NCBI GenBank assembly: GCA_030743915.1
Contig: JASLRP010000071.1
Location: forward strand, 1-9,746
Direction of reading: 5' to 3'
Length of the DNA: 9,746 bases
Origin: SAR202 cluster bacterium
Lineage (GTDB): Bacteria; Chloroflexota; Dehalococcoidia; Lucifugimonadales; UBA1123
The translations under genes were made by a program, and so were the position numbers. Every line of letters begins with the position of its first letter. The first letter of the stretch is position 1. The notes under the pieces are model-generated. The model saw nothing but the letters and a program-made list of their open reading frames with translations. It made no database searches and was not told where the DNA came from. Shown here one piece after another: positions 5,239-9,746 of this stretch.

Positions 5239-6840
5239 CTATGAGGTGGCCATCGCTCCATTGGATTGAGCCATGAGAGCGTCGGCCACCTCGTTCTTTT
5301 TGATCTTCATCGTGTGGGTTCTTGGGAAATCGACATCGGGCCATACGCTGAACCCTCGTATTCGCTGATGATCTCCCAACTGAGAGTTGGCCCACTTCGT
5401 AATCTGGGAGGCCTGTTGCTGGTCGATGCCCGTGTAAACGGCGTGAACCTCTGTTCTGGATTCACGCGCCAGGCCGATCACGCAGGCGTCAGTGACATCC
5501 TCATGCCGCTTCAGCACGGTCTCGATGTCATCCGGAAACACGTTGAGTCCGCTGGGCAGGACGATCATGTCACGAGTGCGCCCTTGGATATGCAGGAGGC
5601 CATCGACGCTCAAAAAACCCTGATCGCCTGTCCTGTACCAGTCTCCATCAAAGACGGCGGCGGTCTGGCCCGGATCCTCCCAGTACCCCACCGTGACGTT
5701 GGGGCCGCGCACCTGAATCTCGCCATCATCGGCGATGCGCACCTCCACGCGGGGAAGAGGTCGTCCGGCGGAGTCGTATCTGGCGCTCTCCAGCGTGTGA
5801 GAGCTTATCACCGGAGACGCCTCCGTCGCTCCGTACCCTTGAAGGACCTGCACTCCGAGACTCTCCCACTTCGCCCCTAGAGCCGGGTCCAGGGCCGCGC
5901 CTCCCGAGATAATGTATCGTAACTGCCCTCCAAGCTGACTATGAACGCTCCCGAACAAACGACGACGCGCCCACACGGGAAGTTTCGGGGCCAGCTTCAT
6001 CATCCACCGCCATACCCGTTCCTTGCCCTGCCGTTTCACCTCGCGCTCAATGCCGGTCATGAACAGGTCCAGAGCCTGAGGGACCAGCAGGAGCATCGTC
6101 ACCTTGCGGTCTTTCAGTGTTTTGAACAGCGTCGCGGGCTGGCGGCTGGGTTCGTATGTCACGTTGGCCCCGGCGCTCAATGGCATCAACAGTCCGGCCA
6201 TCTGTTCATACATGTGACTCAAGGGGAGAATGGACACCAGCCGGTCGGTGGCCTCGCCGGGCACAACCTGACGCGCTGACTGGAGGTTTGCCACCAGGTT
6301 GCGATGAGTCAGCATCACGCCCTTGGGAGTCCCGGTTGTTCCGGAGGTGAACATCACCTCCACTAGATCGTCAGAGTCGATCTCGACAGGTTCTGGGGAT
6401 TTGAGACCTTCGCACTCCTCTTCCAGCACTTCCAGAATGCACTCCGGCGCATCCAGCTCGGCGGGCCGGTCAGGAGTTTCCAGGGACGCGAACACGAACT
6501 TGGGCTGAGTCCTGTCTACGACGCGCTGGACGAACTGATCGCCGCTGCGCATGTCCAGAGGAACGACAACAACCCCTGCCCTCAGACACCCGAAGAACGC
6601 CAGCGCCCAACGAGGGGAATTCGGCCCCCACAAAATGGCGCGGTCGCCCTTCTTCAGCCCGTGTGATTGCAACATCGCAGCAACCCGACCGGAGCCTTCC
6701 CATAAGTCGGCGTAAGACCACTCCCGGAACCCATCCTCAGCCTTGGCTAGCAACGCGGGACGAAGGCCTGACCTTCGAGCAATGCGCTCCAGAAAATCCA
6801 CCAGCGTTCTATCTTGAGATTTTTGAGATGCCGAGTCCAT
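5239..6840 (-). CDS. AMP-forming acyl-CoA synthetase (ANL superfamily)
   Basis: Adenylates a carboxylic acid with ATP and transfers it to coenzyme A; a medium- or long-chain fatty acid is the likely substrate, not provable here. Motifs in the 533-residue protein: AMP-binding loop TSGTTGTPKG (165-174), YGATE (336-340), YRTGD ending at Asp406, hinge GRTRDM near 420, and C-terminal THTMKIKK with the probable catalytic Lys512. The segment RYIISGGAALDP and the preceding basic helix resemble long-chain FadD/FAA-type enzymes, slightly short for that group. The second ATG (6840-6838) is chosen because GGAGG (6850-6846) sits 5 bases before it and overlaps the first ATG (6852), which has no SD of its own. 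It is convergent with the archaellin array and its last 17 or so codons double as that array's terminator. No signal peptide; probably cytosolic or membrane-associated. Confidence 0.9.
   Translation of the reverse strand: MDSASQKSQDRTLVDFLERIARRSGLRPALLAKAEDGFREWSYADLWEGSGRVAAMLQSHGLKKGDRAILWGPNSPRWALAFFGCLRAGVVVVPLDMRSGDQFVQRVVDRTQPKFVFASLETPDRPAELDAPECILEVLEEECEGLKSPEPVEIDSDDLVEVMFTSGTTGTPKGVMLTHRNLVANLQSARQVVPGEATDRLVSILPLSHMYEQMAGLLMPLSAGANVTYEPSRQPATLFKTLKDRKVTMLLLVPQALDLFMTGIEREVKRQGKERVWRWMMKLAPKLPVWARRRLFGSVHSQLGGQLRYIISGGAALDPALGAKWESLGVQVLQGYGATEASPVISSHTLESARYDSAGRPLPRVEVRIADDGEIQVRGPNVTVGYWEDPGQTAAVFDGDWYRTGDQGFLSVDGLLHIQGRTRDMIVLPSGLNVFPDDIETVLKRHEDVTDACVIGLARESRTEVHAVYTGIDQQQASQITKWANSQLGDHQRIRGFSVWPDVDFPRTHTMKIKKNEVADALMAQSNGAMATS
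5243..5301 (+). terminator. Intrinsic terminator of the archaellin array
   Basis: GAGGTGGCC (5243-5251) pairs with GGCCACCTC (5284-5292). After a 2x2 mismatch, CGCTC (5254-5258) pairs with GAGCG (5277-5281). The T-rich run TTCTTTTT (5294-5301) follows at once, so this is a standard rho-independent terminator for plus-strand transcription. It lies inside the last codons of the convergent acyl-CoA synthetase gene. The outer stem GGTGGCC/GGCCACC echoes the stems after copies 1 and 2. Confidence 0.8.
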
Positions 6841-6845
6841 GACAT

Positions 6846-6850
6846 CCTCC
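6846..6850 (-). promoter_or_regulatory. SD site that decides the acyl-CoA synthetase start
   Basis: GGAGG on the minus strand is made of the last base of the upstream ATG (6852-6850) and the next codon, and lies 5 bases before the ATG at 6840. The upstream ATG is preceded by AATCAAGAAT without SD likeness. Initiation at 6840 is therefore favoured. Confidence 0.65.
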
Positions 6851-6933
6851 ATATTCTTGATTCAACTAGAACATGTTAGCGTCCGAGCGCGGCGGTAGGC
6901 AGGGGAATGTGGACTATTTATCGCTGGTGCATA

Positions 6934-7116
6934 CTACCACCAGGCGCCTGAACGTGACGCCTTCAGGATGTCGCGTATGGACAGGACTCGCTCCGTGAGG
7001 GGACGCATGTCCAGATCGGTGGAGATTTGCGGGACTTCGTCCAGCATGGCGGTGGCTTTTTGGAAGTCTCCGGGTGCGTCGCGCTCCAGTAGCATGTCGG
7101 CGAAGTCGTGGAGCGA
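6934..7116 (-). pseudogene. Remnant: C-terminal end of a TPR-type protein
   Basis: The minus-strand frame reads LHDFADMLLERDAPGDFQKA, then a helix ending DMRPLTERVLSIRDILKA, and stops at 6934-6936. Long multidomain TPR regulators (AAA or cyclase proteins with a TPR tail) often end with an ADxLLxRxxPGDxxKA ... GMRPLxERV pattern, so this looks like the last 55-60 residues of such a protein. Upstream of about 7116 the similarity stops in this frame, and no SD or credible start supports a separate gene, although the frame stays open to an ATG-type codon at 7221. I infer a pseudogene left by deletion. Family assignment rests on recalled pattern only. Confidence 0.5.
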
Positions 7117-7368
7117 CCCCACCGATTGAGGACGGGAATCGGCGCCAACAAGCCTCGAAGATGGTCGATTATATCGACGAGAATGTGTGCTGTTGGAGCC
7201 ACAGGCGTAGGGTTGAGCCACGTTCTCCCGATACCGCTGGGGGCCTCGTCAGCGGCACGTGGAACAGGGAGCGGTTGCCTTCTCGGCAGATTCGAACATT
7301 GACTGTGAGCCCGGGATGGCAAACCGGACAGCTATGTGGCTCAGATGGTTGAATGTCTGACAGGATGG

Positions 7369-7399
7369 CGAACGCTGGAACTGCAATGTCCGGCGTTCG
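7369..7399 (+). repeat. 11-bp stem-loop
   Basis: CGAACGCTGGA (7369-7379) pairs with TCCGGCGTTCG (7389-7399) around 9 bases; in plus-strand RNA all 11 pairs form, one as U-G, while the minus strand has an A-C mismatch. It lies 46 bases beyond the stop of the minus-strand zinc-ribbon gene, so it could be its 3' structure, but there is no T-tract on either side. Confidence 0.35.
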
Positions 7400-7444
7400 G
7401 GACGGACAGATAACGTTCAGATAAAGAGCGGAGCAGGGCCGAGG

Positions 7445-7588
7445 TCATGCGGCCTTTCCGATCCTGAATACTGTTCTGCCGCACACCGAGCACTTGCCAC
7501 GGGTTGCAGGTCGGCCGTTTTTGAGGGTGACTTGTTCGGCATCGTTGACGTCTCGGTGGTCACGGCATTTGAGGCAATAGGCTTGCAT
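7445..7588 (-). CDS. 47-residue zinc-ribbon protein (DUF5679-like)
   Basis: A tiny protein, MQAYCLKC at the N-terminus and ending RTVFRIGKAA. It has two Cys pairs, C5-x2-C8 and C33-x2-C36, expected to bind one zinc ion. Between them is the stretch VTLKNGRPATRGKCSVCG, which I recognise from DUF5679-type proteins of Chloroflexota and Actinobacteria; that family has no established function. The ATG at 7588 follows GGAGGG (7598-7593) with a 4-base gap, and codon use is like its neighbours. A good sigma70-type promoter lies at 7761-7789. The gene stands alone between two unrelated minus-strand genes. Complete Cys pairs, SD and promoter argue against a chance frame. Confidence 0.85.
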   Translation of the reverse strand: MQAYCLKCRDHRDVNDAEQVTLKNGRPATRGKCSVCGRTVFRIGKAA

Positions 7589-7760
7589 AGTTCCCTCCAA
7601 AGGAATCAGCGTCGGAAAAGGTTAAGAACCGGAGCGGCGCAACGGAGGCCCCGTATCGCAGCACCTTCCCGTCGGAGATGTGATCACGGCATCTTGACGA
7701 GAAATGTGACCCAGAGACAGCGTCGAGGTATCAAGGCTTCAAGGGGTCAGATTGTTGGCT

Positions 7761-7789
7761 ATTATATTAGTCTAAAACTCAAGTAGCAA
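7761..7789 (-). promoter_or_regulatory. Sigma70-type promoter for the zinc-ribbon gene
   Basis: On the minus strand TTGCTA (7789-7784) and TATAAT (7766-7761) are separated by exactly 17 bases in an AT-rich patch. This is the clearest promoter in the window. The start of transcription would be near 7754, giving an untranslated leader of roughly 165 bases. It also supports a bacterial host. Confidence 0.65.
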
Positions 7790-7884
7790 CCATTTTTGGC
7801 CCATATATTGTGGTTTGTTTTGAGAATACCAGCAGATATGGGAATTTTTGTTCATGATTCGAAGGTCATTCGCCATAATCGTCA

Positions 7885-7923
7885 ACAAGACACAACCCAC
7901 AATCTTGAATGGTTGTGTCTTGT
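7885..7923 (-). repeat. Perfect 13-bp inverted repeat downstream of the amidohydrolase
   Basis: ACAAGACACAACC (7885-7897) pairs with GGTTGTGTCTTGT (7911-7923) around a 13-base loop. It begins 72 bases after the amidohydrolase stop on the minus strand. No T-tract follows, so it may be a 3' end-protecting stem, a factor-assisted terminator or a protein site. Confidence 0.5.
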
Positions 7924-7995
7924 GTAAACCGACGCCGTGCAGATGATACACATTGTCAGGCGCTCGCCTAATGTTCCCTGGTTAATATCAGGGCG

Positions 7996-9021
7996 CTAGT
8001 CTTCCACCCGATACACTTTGGCGGCGGTGTCGTGGAACATGCTGGCTCGCTCTGAAGCCGAGTAGCCGCCAGACAGCCTTTTGAAGGCGTTGTACATGAC
8101 GTGGTAGGAGTAGCCCACCTTGTCCACAGGGAAGTTGCTCTCAAACATTGCGCGGTCTGGGCCGAACTTCTCGATGCAGTAGTTCATGAACGGGGCCATC
8201 GACTCGGCCAACTCCTCAGAGCCGATGGGGATGGCGCGGTCGTGCCAGTCCATCCCAGTGCGCGGCATGCCGACGCCGCCCAGCTTGACGTTGACGTTGG
8301 GACATTCGGCCACGGCGGCGATGCCCTCTCTCCAGGTCGGCAGCACTTCGTCGTCATTGTTGGCGTAGGGGCCGACTCTCAGCATCCCGCCGATGTGGTT
8401 CAGTATGATGGGCAGGTCGGGCACGGCTTTGGCGAAGTCGGCAAGTTCCTTTAGTTGAGGGAAGTACAGCCACGCCTCAAAGGACATGCCCATGCGGGCC
8501 AGAACTCTTGCGCCCGCTCGGAAGTCGTCGTTAAGCAGTTGGCCTTCGATCTGGTGAGCGGCGGTGTTCTCGACGTTGGGGTGAGGGTCGTAGGTCACCG
8601 AGTGGCGGATGCCTCGGAATCGGTTGGGGCTTGCGGTTTGCAGAGCCTCAAGGACTGGCTCGACACGGTCTCCCAGATTCAGGTTGGCGTGGCCGACGAG
8701 GGCCGCCGCTATCCTGGTGGGGCCGTACAGACCGCTGGCGCTGGCGGCGGCAAGACCCTGGACGAACTCAACCTCGCCAACTGGTTTCATTTCCTCTGGG
8801 CCGTCGGCTCGGTACATCGAACGGGCCTCGATGAACACGGTCGATTTCACGTTGTGCCCAGAGTTGACGTCAGCGGCTAACTCGTGGAGCAGGTAACGCT
8901 GGTAAGGAATGCGCTGGGTGCGAAAGTCCCAGAAGTGGTGGTGCGGATCGCAGATGGGTATATCCGGCTCGAGGGTTTCTTCCTGAGTCAATGCGAGCCA
9001 GTCGTTGCCTCCGTATGGCAT
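7996..9021 (-). CDS. Amidohydrolase-2 family metal-dependent hydrolase
   Basis: A TIM-barrel hydrolase of the family that includes 2-pyrone-4,6-dicarboxylate lactonase and related lactonases and decarboxylases (PF04909 type). The actual substrate cannot be read from sequence. In the 341-residue protein the N-terminal metal motif is DPHHHFWD (25-32, His27 and His29), followed by FRGIRHSV (135-142), LNHIGG (207-212) with a likely active-site His209, and the C-terminal strand MFESNFPVD (292-300), where related enzymes usually place the catalytic Asp or its neighbour. The start at 9021 is set by GGGAGG (9034-9029) with a 7-base gap; the longer frame to 9054 begins with TTG and has no SD. No signal peptide, so cytosolic. 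It follows the inositol-phosphate synthase by 102 bases on the same strand, with its own promoter candidate. Confidence 0.88.
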   Translation of the reverse strand: MPYGGNDWLALTQEETLEPDIPICDPHHHFWDFRTQRIPYQRYLLHELAADVNSGHNVKSTVFIEARSMYRADGPEEMKPVGEVEFVQGLAAASASGLYGPTRIAAALVGHANLNLGDRVEPVLEALQTASPNRFRGIRHSVTYDPHPNVENTAAHQIEGQLLNDDFRAGARVLARMGMSFEAWLYFPQLKELADFAKAVPDLPIILNHIGGMLRVGPYANNDDEVLPTWREGIAAVAECPNVNVKLGGVGMPRTGMDWHDRAIPIGSEELAESMAPFMNYCIEKFGPDRAMFESNFPVDKVGYSYHVMYNAFKRLSGGYSASERASMFHDTAAKVYRVED

Positions 9022-9028
9022 AATTGCG

Positions 9029-9034
9029 CCTCCC
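9029..9034 (-). promoter_or_regulatory. SD site that decides the amidohydrolase start
   Basis: GGGAGG on the minus strand is 7 bases from the ATG at 9021. It lies inside the extra 11 codons of the longer open frame, which would start at a TTG at 9054 without SD. Family proteins begin close to the metal motif, consistent with the shorter start. Confidence 0.75.
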
Positions 9035-9054
9035 TTGCAGTGTTTGGAGGCCAA

Positions 9055-9098
9055 ATCATATCACAACGTTCATGTCTGATTGCCAGACTTCCGAACGT
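9055..9098 (-). promoter_or_regulatory. Possible promoter with overlapping dyad for the amidohydrolase
   Basis: On the minus strand TGATATGAT (9063-9055) fits an extended -10 element (TGn-TATGAT), giving a leader of about 27 bases; there is no good -35. Just upstream is a nested dyad: ACGTTC (9066-9071) with GAACGT (9093-9098), and inside it GTCTG (9074-9078) with CAGAC (9084-9088). A dyad over the -35 zone is where a repressor or activator could bind. It may equally be the 3' stem of the upstream gene. Confidence 0.35.
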
Positions 9099-9115
9099 GG
9101 CGTAGCCACTCGCCA
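9098..9115 (-). terminator. Short stem-loop after the inositol-phosphate synthase
   Basis: TGGCG (9098-9102) pairs with CGCCA (9111-9115) around 8 bases, nine bases after the stop codon on the minus strand. The next dyad (9066-9098) adjoins it. There is no T-tract, so termination is only a possibility. Confidence 0.25.
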
Positions 9116-9123
9116 ACGCAATT

Positions 9124-9746
9124 TTAATCATCCCTTACTGGCGCCTCTTCACGGTAGTACTCCATGCCAAGGTGTGTGATCTGGTCTTCGCCCATCAGCC
9201 ACCGAAGGGTGTTCTTGAGCTTGGTCTGCTGGATGAACAGATCATGCTCCGGATACACGGTGGAAGAGTGCTGAGGACTCTTGAAATAGAAGGACAACCA
9301 CTCCTGAATTCCGCTCAGGCCGGCGCGTTTGGCAAGGTCCAAGAACAACACCAGGTCCAGAGCCAGCGGCGCCGCGAGGATGGAGTCCGAGCACAGGAAG
9401 TTGATTTTTATCTGCATCCGGCGGCCAATCCAGCCGAAGAGGTCAATGTTATCCCAACCTTCTTTATTATCCCCGCGGGGCGGGTAGTAGTTGATTCGGA
9501 CCTTGTGGTACGCATTGCCGTAGAGGTTTGGGTACATGTCGGGTTGGAGGATGTACTCGAGCGCACCTAACTTGGACTCTTCCTTGGTTTTGAAGTTCTC
9601 TGGTTCGTCGAGGACTTCGCCATCGCGGTTGCCGAGAATGTTGGTCGAGAACCAGCCATCCATGCCCAGCATTCTGGCCTTCAGCATCGGGGCGATCACC
9701 GTTTTGACGAGGGTCTGACCGGTCTTGAAGTCCTTTCCGCAGATGG
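9124..9746 (-). CDS. ino1: myo-Inositol-1-phosphate synthase, C-terminal half (partial)
   Basis: NAD-dependent cyclisation of glucose 6-phosphate to 1D-myo-inositol 3-phosphate, the entry step to inositol lipids and inositol-based solutes; cytosolic. The gene enters from the right edge, so only the last 206 or so residues are seen, continuing upstream of the GTG at 9699. Family landmarks: GKDFKTGQT at the left of the fragment, STNILGNRDGEVL, FKTKEESKLGAL with the two lysines expected in the catalytic segment, RINYYPPRGDNKEGWD, SDSILAAPLALDLV, and WLSFYFKSP with a further active-site lysine. The stop at 9124 and the ending RDD look natural. The amidohydrolase follows by 102 bases on the same strand, but hairpins and a possible promoter lie between them, so an operon is uncertain. 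Confidence 0.93.
   Translation of the reverse strand, partial: ICGKDFKTGQTLVKTVIAPMLKARMLGMDGWFSTNILGNRDGEVLDEPENFKTKEESKLGALEYILQPDMYPNLYGNAYHKVRINYYPPRGDNKEGWDNIDLFGWIGRRMQIKINFLCSDSILAAPLALDLVLFLDLAKRAGLSGIQEWLSFYFKSPQHSSTVYPEHDLFIQQTKLKNTLRWLMGEDQITHLGMEYYREEAPVRDD

Larger units (their letters stand above)
6841..7444. other. Largely non-coding region with a gene remnant
   Basis: About 600 bases between the synthetase and the zinc-ribbon gene. It holds the remnant of a TPR-type protein (6934-7116), small inverted repeats (6924-6943; GTCGAT/ATCGAC at 7164-7178; an 11-bp stem at 7369-7399) and otherwise short unrelated open frames without SD sites. The synthetase promoter should lie near 6853-6930, but no clear -35/-10 pair is visible. 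Together this looks like a region of gene decay. Confidence 0.5.
7589..7995. other. Leader, promoter and hairpin region between zinc-ribbon and amidohydrolase genes
   Basis: No further gene is supported here. Reading along the minus strand it holds the amidohydrolase 3' flank with a 13-bp hairpin (7885-7923), an AT-rich stretch with a promoter (7761-7789), and a leader of about 165 bases before the zinc-ribbon ATG. I saw no riboswitch class that I recognise in the leader, and the longest plus-strand frame (7532-7786) is antisense to the gene and its leader. Confidence 0.5.

Noticed and set aside
7280..7310. tRNA-like TTCGAAC motif
   Set aside because: No matching T-stem, acceptor stem or anticodon arm can be formed around it on either strand.
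6963..7322. 119-codon minus-strand frame overlapping the TPR remnant
   Set aside because: It reads the remnant out of frame, is rich in Pro, Arg and Ser, and lacks an SD.
8101..8896. Plus-strand frames antisense to the amidohydrolase
   Set aside because: Shadows of a well-recognised enzyme gene; no SD or family resemblance.

Overview
The window looks like a chromosomal segment from a bacterium that carries archaeal-type motility genes. A Chloroflexota lineage (SAR202/Dehalococcoidia-like) is my best guess, by inference. Bacterial features seen are strong Shine-Dalgarno (SD) sites, a good sigma70-type promoter (TTGCTA-17 bp-TATAAT) and a DUF5679-type zinc ribbon. The left half is an array of four paralogous archaellin (archaeal flagellin) genes. 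Functional archaella have been described in some Chloroflexota, so the combination is known in principle, but no Arl motor gene lies in this window.

Layout: (1) 1-44, minus strand: the first codons of a divergent gene leaving the left edge, with a strong SD partly buried in an inverted repeat (45-98). (2) 141-5205, plus strand: four archaellins. Copy 1 has no recognisable start codon. Copies 2, 3 and 4 have their own leaders and SD sites. Strong stem-loops follow copies 1, 2 and 4, and the last has a T-tract and lies inside the 3' end of the convergent next gene. (3) 5239-6840, minus: an AMP-forming acyl-CoA synthetase. (4) 6841-7444: mostly non-coding, with the decayed C-terminal end of a TPR-type protein. 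(5) 7445-7588, minus: a 47-residue zinc-ribbon protein with its own promoter about 170 bases upstream. (6) 7589-7995: leader, promoter and a perfect 13-bp hairpin. (7) 7996-9021, minus: an amidohydrolase-2 family metal-dependent hydrolase. (8) 9124-9746, minus: the C-terminal half of myo-inositol-1-phosphate synthase, running off the right edge.

The archaellins share an almost invariant N-terminal filament-core helix behind a short class III leader. An outer domain resembles a carbohydrate-binding-type beta-sandwich with two conserved cysteines, and is followed by an Asp-rich loop of calcium-binding type and a typical archaellin C-terminus. They differ mainly in one surface segment and in N-glycosylation sequons. 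Copies 1 and 2 are near-identical in long blocks and copy 4 looks mosaic, as expected from duplication and gene conversion. The right-hand metabolic genes show no functional link to the array.
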